Shown: positions 1 through 9,972 of the stretch, in pieces
How the letters are laid out: the number at the start of each line of letters is the position of its first letter
Position numbering within the stretch: the first letter of the stretch is position 1
Assembly: GCF_004342905.1 (NCBI RefSeq)
Contig: NZ_SMAN01000004.1
Coordinates: forward strand, 123,518 to 187,517
Reading direction: 5' to 3'
Source: Melghiribacillus thermohalophilus
GTDB lineage: Bacteria; Bacillota; Bacilli; Bacillales; Alkalibacillaceae
Length of the DNA stretch: 64,000 bases
Notes under the pieces: model-generated
Told to the model about the DNA's origin: nothing
Databases searched by the model: none
The model's input: the letters and a program-made list of their open reading frames with translations, nothing else
Translations under genes and position numbers: made by a program

Positions 1-1
1 C

Positions 2-52
2 TATTACATTCTTAACGGTCTAAAATCCACTGATGATAAAAAAGGGAGTTGA
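2..52 (+). CDS. fadR: C-terminal end of a TetR-family regulator, probably FadR (partial)
   Basis: Only the last 16 codons are in the window. The open frame from base 2 ends at a TGA at 50-52 and reads ...[14 protein letters not shown], a plausible TetR-family C-terminus. In Bacillus subtilis the fatty-acid regulator fadR (ysiA) sits directly before fadB-etfB-etfA, the order found here, so the identity rests mainly on context. Its stop lies inside the ribosome-binding region of the next gene, which suggests translational coupling. Confidence 0.4.
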   Translation, partial: YYILNGLKSTDDKKGS

Positions 53-56
53 GATT

Positions 57-833
57 ATGGGAAAAGTCTTGCTAACGAAGAGTGATCACATCGCCACCAT
101 CACACTGAACAGTCCCCCTGCCAATGCTCTTTCCACAGATGTTCTTACCGATTTGTCTGAAGCATTGGATCAGGTCGAACAAGACAAATCCATAAAAGCC
201 GTTATCTTGCATGGTGAAGGTAGATTCTTTTCAGCAGGTGCTGATATTAAAGAATTTACCGGTCTTCAAAACGAGGATGATTATACAAAACTGGCGAGAA
301 AGGGTCAACAGCTTTTTGACCGGATTGAACATTTTCACGTTCCTGTAATCGCTGCCATTCACAAGGCAGCCCTCGGCGGTGGTCTGGAGCTTGCCATGTC
401 CTGTCATATCCGGATAATCACAGAAGATGCCAAATTAGGACTTCCTGAACTGACCCTTGGCATTATTCCAGGTTTTGCAGGTACCCAGCGGCTTCCACGC
501 TATGTCGGCATACCAAGAGCCTATGAAATGATTCTGACAGGCGAACCGATTTCCGGTAAGGAAGCATTTCAGTATGGGCTGGCCAACAAAGTGGTTGCCC
601 AGGATGATGAATTGCTAGATGAAGCGCGGAAACTGGCTGCGAAAATTGCCCAGAAAAGCGGTCCAACGATTCACGCGGTGATGAAACTCTTGCCGTATGC
701 CCAAACCTCTCAATTTAAAGAAGGGGTTCATCAGGAAGCCATCGAATTTGGAAAAGTCTTCGGTACAGAAGATGCAAAAGAAGGGGTTCAGGCATTTATT
801 GAAAAGCGAAAACCTAATTTCAAAGACCAATAG
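57..833 (+). CDS. fadB: Enoyl-CoA hydratase/isomerase family protein
   Basis: 258-residue crotonase-fold enzyme, expected to hydrate trans-2-enoyl-CoA in fatty-acid beta-oxidation. Both glutamates of the enoyl-CoA hydratase active site are visible, in GGGLELAM and in [11 protein letters not shown], with the oxyanion-hole segment [11 protein letters not shown] before them and GTQRLPR after. I place the start at the ATG at 57, because an AAGGGAG site lies 9 bases upstream; an in-frame ATG at 33 has no such site. It leads directly into etfB and etfA, so acyl-CoA dehydrogenase electrons are probably handled by the same transcript. The FadR operator would lie outside the window. Confidence 0.9.
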   Translation: MGKVLLTKSDHIATITLNSPPANALSTDVLTDLSEALDQVEQDKSIKAVILHGEGRFFSAGADIKEFTGLQNEDDYTKLARKGQQLFDRIEHFHVPVIAAIHKAALGGGLELAMSCHIRIITEDAKLGLPELTLGIIPGFAGTQRLPRYVGIPRAYEMILTGEPISGKEAFQYGLANKVVAQDDELLDEARKLAAKIAQKSGPTIHAVMKLLPYAQTSQFKEGVHQEAIEFGKVFGTEDAKEGVQAFIEKRKPNFKDQ

Positions 834-851
834 ATTCAGGGAGGTTATGAC

Positions 852-1625
852 ATGAACATTTACGTATTAATGAAGAGAACATTTGACACAGAAGAAAAAA
901 TTGTGATCGAAAATGGACGTATCGAGGAAGAGGGCGCAGAATTCATCATTAATCCTTATGATGAATATGCCATTGAAGAAGCCATTCAACTTCGGGATGA
1001 GCATGGCGGTGAAGTGACGGTTGTCACGATTGGAAATGAAGAATCCGAAAAGCAACTGCGGACTGCTCTGGCTATGGGTGCGGATAAAGCCGTTCTGATC
1101 AATATAGAGGATGATCTGGAGGAAACCGATCAGATAACCACTACAAAAATTCTGGAAGCGTTTTTCGAGGATAAAGAATACGATCTGATTTTAGCCGGCA
1201 ATGTTGCGATTGATAACGCAAGCGGTCAGGTAGGCCCGCGTCTGGCTGAACGTTTAGGTATACCATATGTCACCACAATTACCGACATTACCATTGACGG
1301 GGATACGGTTCATATTGAACGGGATGTTGAGGGTGATGTTGAAAAAGTGGACACATCCCTGCCGCTTCTCGTTACCTGTCAGCAAGGCTTAAACGAACCC
1401 CGTTATCCATCTCTGCCGGGGATTATGAAGGCAAAGAAAAAGCCGCTCGAGGAATTAGAGATTGACGATCTTGATTTAGACGAAGATGATGTAGAGCCGA
1501 AGACAAAAACCCTCGAAGTATTCCTGCCCCCTGAAAAAGAGGCTGGCCGGATTCTGGAAGGGGAAATGGATGATCAGGTTAAAGAACTCGTTTCATTATT
1601 GCGAAGCGAAGCAAAGGTACTATAA
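852..1625 (+). CDS. etfB: Electron transfer flavoprotein beta subunit
   Basis: 257 residues, the normal EtfB length. It forms with EtfA the soluble heterodimer that collects electrons from acyl-CoA dehydrogenases. The N-terminus (MNIYVLMKRTFD) and the segment with AMGADKAVLI and LILAGNVAIDNASGQVGPRLAE are typical EtfB nucleotide-binding regions, and YPSLPGIMKAKKKPL is the conserved loop near the C-terminus. A GGGAGG site precedes the ATG. The gene is 18 bases after fadB and 33 before etfA, so the three are one operon. Confidence 0.95.
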   Translation: MNIYVLMKRTFDTEEKIVIENGRIEEEGAEFIINPYDEYAIEEAIQLRDEHGGEVTVVTIGNEESEKQLRTALAMGADKAVLINIEDDLEETDQITTTKILEAFFEDKEYDLILAGNVAIDNASGQVGPRLAERLGIPYVTTITDITIDGDTVHIERDVEGDVEKVDTSLPLLVTCQQGLNEPRYPSLPGIMKAKKKPLEELEIDDLDLDEDDVEPKTKTLEVFLPPEKEAGRILEGEMDDQVKELVSLLRSEAKVL

Positions 1626-1658
1626 TACGAACAGCAGAAGAAAGGGGAATCGATTCGA

Positions 1659-2639
1659 ATGGGTAAAAAACTACTAGTCATTGGTGAAGTCCGTGATGGT
1701 GCGCTTCGTAACGTGTCTTTTGAAGCTGTTGCAGCTGCAAGAAAAATAAATGAAGATGGAGAAGTTGTTGCCGCATTGTTTGGTGAAGGAAATCTGGAAC
1801 AGTTAGGAAACGAAATGATTTATTATGGAGCCGACCGGGCGGTGGTCGTTCAGCATGAAAATTTGAAAAACTATACTTCCGAGGGATATGCACAGGCTGC
1901 CATGGCTGTGATTGAAGATGAAAATCCTGAAGGCATCATCATGGGACATACCGCTCAGGGGAAAGACTTGACTCCGAAAATTGCGAGTAGACTTGAAAGC
2001 GGTTTAATTTCTGATGCTACAGATATTGAAGTTGACGGAGATGATGTTGTATTCACACGTCCGATATATTCCGGAAAAGCTTTTGAGAAAAAAGTGGTTA
2101 CAGAAGGCTTGTTGTTTGCGACAATCCGTCCAAACAACATTGCTCCACTGGACCGTGACGACACCCGAAGTGGAGAAGTGGCTGTAAAAGATGTAGAAAT
2201 CAAAGATCTTCGTACAGTGATTAAAGATATTATCCGTAAAACCACTGAAGGTGTAGATTTGTCCGAAGCAAAAGTCATCGTTGCCGGAGGACGGGGTGTG
2301 AAAAGCGCCGATGGGTTTAAGCCGCTTGAAGAACTGGCAGAAGTTCTTGGGGGTGCCGTAGGTGCATCTCGTGGTGCGTGTGATGCAGGATACTGTGATT
2401 ATTCACTGCAAATCGGCCAAACCGGTAAAGTGGTTACACCAGATCTTTATATTGCCTGCGGAATCTCTGGTGCGATCCAGCATCTGGCAGGCATGTCCAA
2501 TTCAAAAGTTATTGTCGCCATTAATAAAGATCCGGAAGCCAATATCTTTAATGTGGCAGACTACGGAATTGTCGGTGACCTATTCGAGGTTGTTCCGAAG
2601 CTGACTGAAGAAATTAAGAAATTGAAAGAAAACGCCTAA
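1659..2639 (+). CDS. etfA: Electron transfer flavoprotein alpha subunit
   Basis: 326 residues, normal for EtfA. The C-terminal FAD domain (about residues 200-326) carries the family signature: [15 protein letters not shown], then [20 protein letters not shown] and [23 protein letters not shown]. The N-terminal half pairs with EtfB. A GAAAGGGG site lies before the ATG. A terminator follows, so this is the end of the fadR-fadB-etfBA transcript. The complex would pass electrons to the membrane quinone pool; the accepting dehydrogenase is not encoded here. Confidence 0.96.
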   Translation: MGKKLLVIGEVRDGALRNVSFEAVAAARKINEDGEVVAALFGEGNLEQLGNEMIYYGADRAVVVQHENLKNYTSEGYAQAAMAVIEDENPEGIIMGHTAQGKDLTPKIASRLESGLISDATDIEVDGDDVVFTRPIYSGKAFEKKVVTEGLLFATIRPNNIAPLDRDDTRSGEVAVKDVEIKDLRTVIKDIIRKTTEGVDLSEAKVIVAGGRGVKSADGFKPLEELAEVLGGAVGASRGACDAGYCDYSLQIGQTGKVVTPDLYIACGISGAIQHLAGMSNSKVIVAINKDPEANIFNVADYGIVGDLFEVVPKLTEEIKKLKENA

Positions 2640-2647
2640 TTGTCTCT

Positions 2648-2697
2648 CTAAAAGAGGCTGTACCAGAATAACTGGTTGCAGTCTCTTTTTCTTTGTC
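2648..2697 (+). terminator. Rho-independent terminator after etfA
   Basis: An imperfect stem, AGAGGCTGTACCAG pairing with CTGGTTGCAGTCTCT with small bulges, is followed by TTTTTCTTT. It starts about 8 bases after the etfA stop. Confidence 0.7.
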
Positions 2698-2773
2698 ATG
2701 TAGGATGTACCAGACAGTAGAACCATTCAGGGGTGATTGGTTCATAGCCAGAGAATGATGAAAAATATATTTT

Positions 2774-2802
2774 TTGACAATAGTTGGCACACCTTTTATC
2801 AT
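2774..2802 (+). promoter_or_regulatory. Sigma-A-type promoter upstream of trxA
   Basis: TTGACA, 17 bases, TATCAT. It lies about 155 bases before trxA in the 318-base gap after etfA. A second -10-like TATACT at about 2912 with a weak TTAGAT 18 bases before it could be another start nearer the gene. Confidence 0.55.
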
Positions 2803-2957
2803 AAACATATGGGGGTATGTGAAAGGTTTGTTGATCCCTTTCGCATGATTTATCCCCGGTTGGGGAAAAGTAATGAAAACAAACTATTAGATACTTTTGT
2901 CCCGAAATGATATACTTAAACCATATTTGAATTAGCTGGAATAGGAGGAAAGATATA

Positions 2958-3272
2958 ATGGCTATTGTAAATGTAACTGACCAGAACTTTAATCAGGAGA
3001 CCTCTGAAGGACTAGTTCTTACAGATTTCTGGGCGCCATGGTGCGGACCCTGCAAAATGATTGCACCGGTTCTAGAAGAAATTAACAGTGAAATGGGCGA
3101 TAAAGTAAAAATCGCAAAGCTCAATGTAGATGAAAACCCTGAAACTGCTCAAAAATTCGGTGTGATGAGCATCCCAACACTGCTTTTATTTAAAGACGGT
3201 GAAGTTGTGGACCAGGTTATCGGCTTTCAGCCAAAAGAAGCACTGGTTCAATTAATTAATAACCACGCGTAA
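2958..3272 (+). CDS. trxA: Thioredoxin
   Basis: 104-residue classical thioredoxin, a cytoplasmic protein disulfide reductase that is recharged by thioredoxin reductase. It has the active site WCGPC at residues 28-32 and the cis-proline loop MSIPT. An AGGAGG site is 11 bases upstream of the ATG. It is flanked by terminators on both sides, so it is transcribed alone, as in B. subtilis, where trxA is stress induced. No CtsR or sigma-B site that I could defend was seen in front of it. Confidence 0.97.
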   Translation: MAIVNVTDQNFNQETSEGLVLTDFWAPWCGPCKMIAPVLEEINSEMGDKVKIAKLNVDENPETAQKFGVMSIPTLLLFKDGEVVDQVIGFQPKEALVQLINNHA

Positions 3273-3280
3273 TAAATTAA

Positions 3281-3317
3281 AAAGGACAGCCGTTTATGGC
3301 TGTTCTTTCTTTTTGTA
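3281..3317 (+). terminator. Terminator after trxA
   Basis: AAAGGACAGCC / GGCTGTTCTTT stem with a six-base GTTTAT loop, followed by a T-rich tract. Confidence 0.85.
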
Positions 3318-3393
3318 TAATAAAGTTAAAGGTATTCACGCCGGGTGTTAGGATTAAAGCAGATGTTTTCGTTCATTAGGAGAGTGGCCTGTT

Positions 3394-5199
3394 ATGAACA
3401 AAAAAATACGTGATAAGTTGGCCATCCTGCCTGACCAGCCAGGATGCTATCTGATGAAAAATAAACATGGTGAAGTGATCTATGTCGGTAAATCGAAAGT
3501 ACTGAAAAACCGGATAAGATCCTATTTTACCGGGGCCCATGACGGGAAAACTCAGCGGCTCGTTCAGGAAATTGATGACCTGGAGTATATTGTGACCTCA
3601 TCAGAAATTGAAGCACTTATACTGGAAATGAATTTAATCAAAAAGCATGATCCGAAATATAACGTTCTTTTAAAGGATGACAAAAGCTATCCGTATATAA
3701 AGATCACGAGCGAAGCCCATCCCCGTCTTATTGTTACTCGTAAAGTAAAAAAAGATAAGGGAAAGTATTTTGGCCCTTATCCGAATGTCTATGCTGCCCG
3801 TGAGACAAAAAAACTGCTGGATCGCCTTTATCCCCTTCGCAAATGTAATCAAATGCCTGACCGGATTTGTCTGTATTACCATTTAAATCAGTGTCTCGGG
3901 CCCTGCGAATTTCAGGTGCCCCAGGAGCAAAATCAAGAAATCGTTCGGAAAATTACAAAGTTTTTAAGCGGTGGCCATAAGGAAATCAAAAAGGATCTGG
4001 AAAAAAAGATGTATGAAGCATCCGAACGGCTCGAATTTGAACGGGCAAAGGAATACCGTGATCTCATCCAGCATATTGAGTCCGTAATGGAACAGCAAAA
4101 AATGACCCTGAATGATCATGTCAATCGGGATTTGTTTGGTTACGCTTTTGATAAAGGATGGATGTGCATTCAAGTGTTTTTTATCCGTCAGGGAAAACTG
4201 ATTGAAAGGGATGTGGCCATCTTTCCGTTCTTCGATGATCCAGAAGAAACATTTATCAGCTATATCGGGCGTTTTTACTTGCATCAGAACCATCCAAAGC
4301 CTAAGGAAATATTAGTTCCCCTCGGAACCGATCATGAACTGTTGAAGGAATTGCTGAATATTGACGTGAAAATTCCGATGCGCGGCCGTAAAAAAGAACT
4401 GGTTGAACTGGCGATGAAAAATGCAGAGATTGCACTTAGCGAAAAATTTTCTTTAATTGAGCAGGATGAGGCCCGTACCATCAAAGCAGTAGAAAAGCTT
4501 GGGGATGCGCTGAATATTGAAACCCCTCATCGCATTGAAGCTTTTGATAATTCGAATATTCAGGGAACAGACCCAGTTTCAGCAATGGTTGTTTTCATCG
4601 ATGGCCGTCCTCATAAAAAAGAGTATCGGAAATATAAAATTAAACATGTGGATGGCCCGGATGATTATGAAACGATGAGAGAAGTGATCAGAAGAAGATA
4701 CACAAGGGTGCTCAAAGAGAGACTGCCCCTACCTGAATTGATTTTGATAGATGGGGGAAAGGGTCAGATGAATGCAGCTAAGGATGTACTTGAAAATGAA
4801 CTTGGACTGGATATCCCCGTTTCTGGTCTTGTCAAAGATGACAGACATCGGACGAGCGAACTTCTTTATGGGGACCCACCGGAAGTCGTTCCCCTGAAGC
4901 GGAACTCTCATGAATTTTATTTAATCCAGCGTATTCAGGATGAAGTTCACCGGTTTGCGGTTAGTTTTCATCGCAACCTGAGAAATAAAAGCGCATTTCA
5001 GTCACAGCTTGATGCCATAAAAGGGGTGGGTAAAAAAAGACGAAATCAAATTTTGCGGCATTTTCGCTCCATCGATAGGATCAAACAGGCGAGTGTTGAA
5101 GATTTTAGGAATATCGGCATTCCGGAACCGACTGCTAAAGAAATTGTCCAGTATTTTAAATCCAGATCTTCTGAGGAGGAACCTCAAACCGAAACATAA
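3394..5199 (+). CDS. uvrC: UvrABC excinuclease subunit C
   Basis: 601 residues, close to the usual UvrC length. It makes the two incisions around DNA lesions in nucleotide excision repair. Domains in order: GIY-YIG nuclease at about residues 13-95 ([18 protein letters not shown]), a cysteine cluster near 150-172, the UvrB-binding UVR motif at about 205-235, the RNase H-like 3'/5' nuclease domain ([30 protein letters not shown]), and C-terminal helix-hairpin-helix motifs ([13 protein letters not shown]). The ATG at 3394 follows AGGAGAG by about 10 bases. I found no clear LexA box in the 120 bases upstream. Confidence 0.97.
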   Translation: MNKKIRDKLAILPDQPGCYLMKNKHGEVIYVGKSKVLKNRIRSYFTGAHDGKTQRLVQEIDDLEYIVTSSEIEALILEMNLIKKHDPKYNVLLKDDKSYPYIKITSEAHPRLIVTRKVKKDKGKYFGPYPNVYAARETKKLLDRLYPLRKCNQMPDRICLYYHLNQCLGPCEFQVPQEQNQEIVRKITKFLSGGHKEIKKDLEKKMYEASERLEFERAKEYRDLIQHIESVMEQQKMTLNDHVNRDLFGYAFDKGWMCIQVFFIRQGKLIERDVAIFPFFDDPEETFISYIGRFYLHQNHPKPKEILVPLGTDHELLKELLNIDVKIPMRGRKKELVELAMKNAEIALSEKFSLIEQDEARTIKAVEKLGDALNIETPHRIEAFDNSNIQGTDPVSAMVVFIDGRPHKKEYRKYKIKHVDGPDDYETMREVIRRRYTRVLKERLPLPELILIDGGKGQMNAAKDVLENELGLDIPVSGLVKDDRHRTSELLYGDPPEVVPLKRNSHEFYLIQRIQDEVHRFAVSFHRNLRNKSAFQSQLDAIKGVGKKRRNQILRHFRSIDRIKQASVEDFRNIGIPEPTAKEIVQYFKSRSSEEEPQTET

Positions 5200-5232
5200 T
5201 CCCTTATATTCAAACGTGCCTATTTAGAACAA

Positions 5233-5256
5233 ATCCCTGCGGCCGACCGCAGGGAT
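5233..5256. terminator. Stem-loop between convergent uvrC and yslB
   Basis: A perfect 10-bp stem, ATCCCTGCGG and its complement with a CCGA loop. It sits between two converging genes but lacks a long T run on either side, so it may be a weak bidirectional terminator. Confidence 0.55.
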
Positions 5257-5277
5257 GACTAATGGATATATGGGATG

Positions 5278-5703
5278 TTAACAGGCGGCGTAAAACACTA
5301 TCAAGCCTTTCCGCTTGTTTTCTTTATAGGTGCATTCCCAGTCATCTCCTGTCATCTGTTTGAGCTGTTCAGCAATATATCCCGCTTCCAGCTTATAAAG
5401 ATAGGGTGTTTCATAGGAAAAGCGTGCCTGAACCAATGGGGACTTTAATTCAAAAATGCGGGATTTTTTCTTTTCCTTCGTCATGATGAGATTTCCCCAG
5501 CCAATACTTGAAACAAACTCGAACATTTCTTCCATTGATTTGCATGGGTACATTCTGGCCAGGTTTTTCCCCATATAGTACTGAATCATTTCACTTTCTT
5601 TCCCCAGCAGATCGTCGAGCAGTTTTGTCCTCAATATTTCATGTGCAAGAGCTGGAGTTTTTAAATTTACGGCTTCTCCCAATCCCTTCAGTTGTTTTTC
5701 CAT
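5278..5703 (-). CDS. yslB: YslB-type protein (DUF2507)
   Basis: 141-residue cytoplasmic protein matching the YslB family by length, content and position after uvrC. It begins MEKQLKGLGEAVNLKTPALAHEIL and has a basic segment around MTKEKKKSR followed by IFELKSPLVQARF, in the V4R-like small-molecule-binding fold that this family is thought to adopt. The molecular function is not established. The start has GGGAGAA upstream. It is convergent with uvrC and divergent from sdhC. The N-terminal stretch is the usual one for the family. Confidence 0.85.
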   Translation of the reverse strand: MEKQLKGLGEAVNLKTPALAHEILRTKLLDDLLGKESEMIQYYMGKNLARMYPCKSMEEMFEFVSSIGWGNLIMTKEKKKSRIFELKSPLVQARFSYETPYLYKLEAGYIAEQLKQMTGDDWECTYKENKRKGLIVFYAAC

Positions 5704-5945
5704 CGAACGTTCTCCCTTTCATCACACATTTGTACTCGCATGCTGTTTCTTCAAAAAATATAATAATGTTTATTATACATGCTTCATCAATATTTGCTAA
5801 TAATAAAATGTATAGAAATAGATAGGAATCCTGCAAGAAAAACGTTTTCTTTTCACTGGAGTGACCGATTTGCTAAAACCAGGTGGGGTTCTGCGTTTTT
5901 AGATGAAGATCAGGCTTTTTTTGAACATTTTATGAATGTCATTTC

Positions 5946-5974
5946 TTGACGCTGTCATACGATAGAAGTACAAT
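5946..5974 (+). promoter_or_regulatory. Sigma-A promoter of the sdhCAB operon
   Basis: TTGACG, 17 bases, TACAAT. It leaves an untranslated leader of about 120 bases before sdhC. The rest of the 397-base gap between yslB and sdhC is AT-rich, with no other gene seen. Confidence 0.75.
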
Positions 5975-6100
5975 ATTACATGGCATGCAAAGTTCAGATG
6001 GTAAAGGCGAGAAGGAATTTTTTGGTTTAAAATCGCTTATTTTTTTATTTTTTTCTTCAAATTTCTTCATTAGGTTAAATGAATATGAGGGGGGTAAAAC

Positions 6101-6724
6101 ATGTCAGACAATCGTGAATATTTCTATCGACGACTGCATTCTCTGTTAGGTGTCATTCCAGTGGGAATTTTCCTTGTACAACATTTAATTGTCAATAATT
6201 TTGCCCGTTATGGTGCTGAATCTTTCAACCGGGCGGCTGCATTTATGGAAAATCTGCCGTTCCGCTATTTTCTTGAAGTTTTTGTCATTTTCCTTCCGCT
6301 GTTGTTCCATGCCATCTATGGAGTGTATATTGCGTTTACTGCAAAGAACAATGTATCGAGATTCGGATTTTTCCGCAACTGGATGTTCTATTTGCAGCGA
6401 ATTACAGGTATTATTACATTAATTTTTGTTGTATGGCATGCGTGGGAGACGAGGTTTGCTACAGCCATTAATGGCACTGAAGTAAACTTTGCCTTGATGC
6501 AAGGAATACTTGAAAATCCATTTATGCTTGGATTCTACATAGTCGGGGTTGTATCAGCCGTTTTCCACTTTGCGAATGGTTTGTGGTCATTTGCAGTTAG
6601 CTGGGGCATTACCGTAACACCTAGATCGCAGGTTGTATTTACTTATATTTCGCTATTTATTTTTGTAGCGTTGTCTTATATCAGTATTTCTACGCTGTTT
6701 GCGTTTATTACAACTCAGGGTTAA
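6101..6724 (+). CDS. sdhC: Succinate dehydrogenase cytochrome b558 subunit
   Basis: 207-residue membrane anchor of the type B succinate:menaquinone oxidoreductase. Five hydrophobic helices are apparent and histidines near the helix starts and ends (LLGVIPVGIFLVQHL, FHAIYGVYI, VVWHAWETR, VFHFANGLW) fit the four axial ligands of two haems b. The GAGGGGGGT site is about 6 bases before the ATG. It is the first gene of sdhCAB; the 54-base gap to sdhA suggests one transcript. Confidence 0.95.
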   Translation: MSDNREYFYRRLHSLLGVIPVGIFLVQHLIVNNFARYGAESFNRAAAFMENLPFRYFLEVFVIFLPLLFHAIYGVYIAFTAKNNVSRFGFFRNWMFYLQRITGIITLIFVVWHAWETRFATAINGTEVNFALMQGILENPFMLGFYIVGVVSAVFHFANGLWSFAVSWGITVTPRSQVVFTYISLFIFVALSYISISTLFAFITTQG

Positions 6725-6778
6725 GCAGAATCGAATGAATACATTAATTATTTGAATTTAAGGGAGTGACAACTTGAC

Positions 6779-8539
6779 ATGGATAAACGAAATGTAGTTG
6801 TCGTAGGCGGAGGCCTTGCCGGACTTATGGCAACGATTAAAGTAGCTGAAGCAGGTGTTCACGTTGATTTGTTATCACTAGTACCTGTTAAACGCTCCCA
6901 CTCTGTGTGTGCTCAAGGTGGAATTAACGGTGCGGTAGATACAAAAGGGGAAGGAGACTCACCATGGGAGCACTTTGATGATACCGTGTATGGAGGGGAC
7001 TTCCTTGCCAATCAGCCACCGGTTTTGAAAATGTGTGAAGCAGCTCCTGGCATTATTCACATGCTTGACCGTATGGGAGTGATGTTTAACCGTACCCCAG
7101 AAGGTCTCTTAGATTTCCGCCGTTTTGGTGGCACACAGCATCACAGAACAGCTTATGCAGGTGCAACAACAGGACAGCAGCTCTTATATGCTCTTGACGA
7201 ACAGGTGCGTCGTCATGAAGTTAATGGTTATGTTACAAAATATGAAGGCTGGGAATTTTTATCCGCTGTTATTGATGAAGAAGGCAAAAGCCGCGGTGTG
7301 GTTGCCCAGAACTTAACGACTCATGAAATAAAGGTTTTTAAAGCAGATGCGGTTATTGTGGCTACTGGCGGACCTGGAATTATTTTTGGTAAATCTACAA
7401 ACTCTGTGATTAATACTGGTTCCGCAGCATCTTCTCTTTATCAGCAGGGTGCCATTTATGCCAATGGTGAATTTATTCAGATTCACCCAACCGCAATCCC
7501 GGGTGACGACAAACTTCGCCTGATGAGTGAGTCAGCTCGTGGAGAAGGCGGACGTGTATGGACATATAAAGACGGTAAGCCATGGTACTTTCTTGAAGAG
7601 AAATATCCAGCTTATGGTAATCTGGTTCCGCGTGATATTGCAACACGGGAAATTTTTGATGTATGCGTAAACCAGAAACTGGGCATTAACGGTGAAAATA
7701 TGGTTTATCTGGATCTGTCCCATAAAGATCCGAAAGAACTCGATATTAAGCTTGGCGGAATAATTGAAATTTATGAGAAGTTTATGGGTGATGATCCGCG
7801 TAAAGTACCGATGAAAATCTTCCCTGCCGTCCACTACTCAATGGGTGGATTATGGGTTGATTATGATCAGATGACCAATATTCCAGGCATTTTTGCTGCC
7901 GGAGAGGTTGACTACACGATTCACGGAGCCAACCGTCTTGGTGCGAACTCGCTTCTATCCTGTATTTATGGTGGTATGGTTGCCGGTCCGAATGCGGTTA
8001 AGTACATTGAAGGACTGGATAAGTCGGCTGAAGATGTATCGTCCCAGCTATTTGATGATGAACTGAAGAAGCAGCAAGAAAAATTTGAAAATATCATGAA
8101 CATGGATGGAAACGAAAACGCTTATCAGCTTCATAAAGAGCTCGGTGAGTGGATGACAGATAATGTGACAGTTGTTCGCGAAAATGCTAAACTATTAAAG
8201 ACGGATGAAAAAATCCAGGAGCTCATGGAGCGCTGGGAAAACATCAATATCAACGACACAGCGCGCTGGAGCAACCAGGGTGTCATGTTTACCCGTCAGC
8301 TGTATAATATGCTGCAGCTTGCACGTGTGATTACCATTGGTGCTTATAACCGTAATGAAAGCCGCGGTGCTCATTACAAGCCTGAATTCCCGGACCGTAA
8401 CGATGAAGAATGGCTGAAAACAACCATGGCTAAATATGATGCAGAGAAAAATAGCCCATCATTGTACTATGAAGATGTAGATGTATCCCTGATCAAGCCG
8501 CGGAAGAGGGACTACACGAAGAAGAAGGGGGAACAATAA
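6779..8539 (+). CDS. sdhA: Succinate dehydrogenase flavoprotein subunit
   Basis: 586 residues, normal length. It oxidises succinate to fumarate at a covalently bound FAD. Visible motifs: dinucleotide fold VVVVGGGLAGLMATIK at the N-terminus, the flavin-linked histidine in HSVCAQGGING, the substrate-binding HPTAIPGDD and the late segment GGLWVDYDQMTNIPGIFAAGE followed by HGANRLGANSLL. The start ATG follows GGGAGTGAC. It abuts sdhB with no gap (stop codon then ATG), consistent with fixed stoichiometry. It faces the cytoplasm and is held by SdhC. Confidence 0.98.
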   Translation: MDKRNVVVVGGGLAGLMATIKVAEAGVHVDLLSLVPVKRSHSVCAQGGINGAVDTKGEGDSPWEHFDDTVYGGDFLANQPPVLKMCEAAPGIIHMLDRMGVMFNRTPEGLLDFRRFGGTQHHRTAYAGATTGQQLLYALDEQVRRHEVNGYVTKYEGWEFLSAVIDEEGKSRGVVAQNLTTHEIKVFKADAVIVATGGPGIIFGKSTNSVINTGSAASSLYQQGAIYANGEFIQIHPTAIPGDDKLRLMSESARGEGGRVWTYKDGKPWYFLEEKYPAYGNLVPRDIATREIFDVCVNQKLGINGENMVYLDLSHKDPKELDIKLGGIIEIYEKFMGDDPRKVPMKIFPAVHYSMGGLWVDYDQMTNIPGIFAAGEVDYTIHGANRLGANSLLSCIYGGMVAGPNAVKYIEGLDKSAEDVSSQLFDDELKKQQEKFENIMNMDGNENAYQLHKELGEWMTDNVTVVRENAKLLKTDEKIQELMERWENININDTARWSNQGVMFTRQLYNMLQLARVITIGAYNRNESRGAHYKPEFPDRNDEEWLKTTMAKYDAEKNSPSLYYEDVDVSLIKPRKRDYTKKKGEQ

Positions 8540-9304
8540 ATGAGCGAAGGCAAAACAGTGACGCTCATTATTAAGCGTCAGGATGGCCCCGATTCTACAT
8601 CGTATACGGAAGAATTTAACATTCCGTATCGAGAAAACATGAACGTGATTTCTGCCTTGATGGAGATTCGCAGAAATCCAGTCAATGCTAAAGGAGAAAA
8701 GACAACTCCAGTATACTGGGAAATGGGATGTCTGGAAGAGGTTTGTGGAGCCTGTTCCATGAATATTAATGGAAAACCCCGTCAGGCATGTACGGCTCTG
8801 ATTGATCAGCTGGAACAGCCGATCCGCCTTGAACCGATGTCCACCTTCCCGGTTGTACGCGACCTGGCAGTGGATCGTTCGAGAATGTTTGATTCATTGA
8901 AACGGGTAAAGGCCTGGATTCCGATTGACGGTACCTATGATCTTGGACCCGGACCTCGTATGCCTGAAACGAAACGTCAGTGGGCATACGAGCTATCGAA
9001 ATGTATGACATGCGGGGTTTGCCTGGAAGCATGTCCGAATGTCAATAGCAAATCTAATTTTATTGGTCCGGCTCCATTATCACAAGTTCGTTTGTTTAAT
9101 GCACACCCAACAGGTGCCTACCATAAAAAAGAACGAATGGAAACCATTATGGGTGATGGAGGTCTGGCAAACTGCGGGAACTCTCAGAACTGTGTTCAGT
9201 CCTGTCCGAAAGGTATTCCGCTTACAACCTCTATCGCTGCACTGAATCGTGAAGCAACCGTTCAATCATTTAAGAGCTTTTTTGGAAGTGACTATAACGT
9301 ATAA
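8540..9304 (+). CDS. sdhB: Succinate dehydrogenase iron-sulfur subunit
   Basis: 254 residues. It transfers electrons from FAD to SdhC through three Fe-S centres. The ferredoxin domain holds the 2Fe-2S cysteines (CLEEVCGACSMNINGKPRQAC split over residues about 63-84). The C-terminal domain has CMTCGVCLEACP and CVQSCPKGIP for the 4Fe-4S and 3Fe-4S clusters. It follows sdhA directly and ends at a strong terminator. Confidence 0.97.
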   Translation: MSEGKTVTLIIKRQDGPDSTSYTEEFNIPYRENMNVISALMEIRRNPVNAKGEKTTPVYWEMGCLEEVCGACSMNINGKPRQACTALIDQLEQPIRLEPMSTFPVVRDLAVDRSRMFDSLKRVKAWIPIDGTYDLGPGPRMPETKRQWAYELSKCMTCGVCLEACPNVNSKSNFIGPAPLSQVRLFNAHPTGAYHKKERMETIMGDGGLANCGNSQNCVQSCPKGIPLTTSIAALNREATVQSFKSFFGSDYNV

Positions 9305-9325
9305 TTTGATATCATAATGGCTTAT

Positions 9326-9356
9326 AAACCTTGTCGCATTTCGCGGCAAGGTTTTT
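9326..9356 (+). terminator. Terminator of sdhCAB
   Basis: AAACCTTGTCGC / GCGGCAAGGTTT stem (one G-U pair) with a short loop, then TTTTT. Confidence 0.9.
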
Positions 9357-9415
9357 ACTGAAACATGCATGTCTTAATATTCGATCTTTTCTGTATGTTG
9401 ATAGGGGGAAAAGTT

Positions 9416-9880
9416 GTGGGCAGAGTAAATTATATTGATGATCTGGAAAAGTGGAAAAAGGAATTTGAATTTTATACAACCATTAATGTACGCTTTTCTG
9501 AAACAGATATGTTCGGACATGTCAATAATGTTTCTCCTTTTATTTATTTCGAACAGGCCCGCATAGAATTCTTTGATGCCATTCAATTGTTTGGTCCACT
9601 GGATGGCCAGCAGGATAAAGTTCCAGTTGTAGCGGATTTGCAATGTGATTTTCACCGGCAAATGTACTTCGGTGACGAGTTAAAGGTTTATGTGAAAGCT
9701 AATGAAATAGGCCAAAGCTCTATAGATATCCATTATATGTGCATGAACCAGAGGGGTGAATTATGTCTGACTGGCCGGGGAAGAATTGTGCAGATTAATC
9801 CGAAAACAGGGCGTCCAGTACCATTTACCGAAGAACAAAGGGAGCAACTGAATAATGCCAAAACAAAGGCATTGAAATAA
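9416..9880 (+). CDS. ysmA: Acyl-CoA thioesterase (YsmA type)
   Basis: About 154 residues with a 4-hydroxybenzoyl-CoA thioesterase-like hotdog fold: INVRFSETDMFGHVNNVSPFIYFEQARIEFF carries the typical aspartate of the family active site and the N-terminal helix. It probably hydrolyses an acyl-CoA; the natural substrate is unknown. An ATG lies at 9365, but the only good ribosome site (AGGGGGAA) is just before a GTG at 9416, where the conserved sequence begins, so I chose that start. It precedes the lipoprotein gene and gerE as in related Bacillaceae. Confidence 0.8.
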   Translation: MGRVNYIDDLEKWKKEFEFYTTINVRFSETDMFGHVNNVSPFIYFEQARIEFFDAIQLFGPLDGQQDKVPVVADLQCDFHRQMYFGDELKVYVKANEIGQSSIDIHYMCMNQRGELCLTGRGRIVQINPKTGRPVPFTEEQREQLNNAKTKALK

Positions 9881-9972
9881 TTCTTCTGTGAAAAAGGATG
9901 GCCCCGGTCATCCTTTTTACTTTAGAAAGTCAAAGTGATATTTCCCCGGAAATAGAAAAGGAGGAGGAGAGG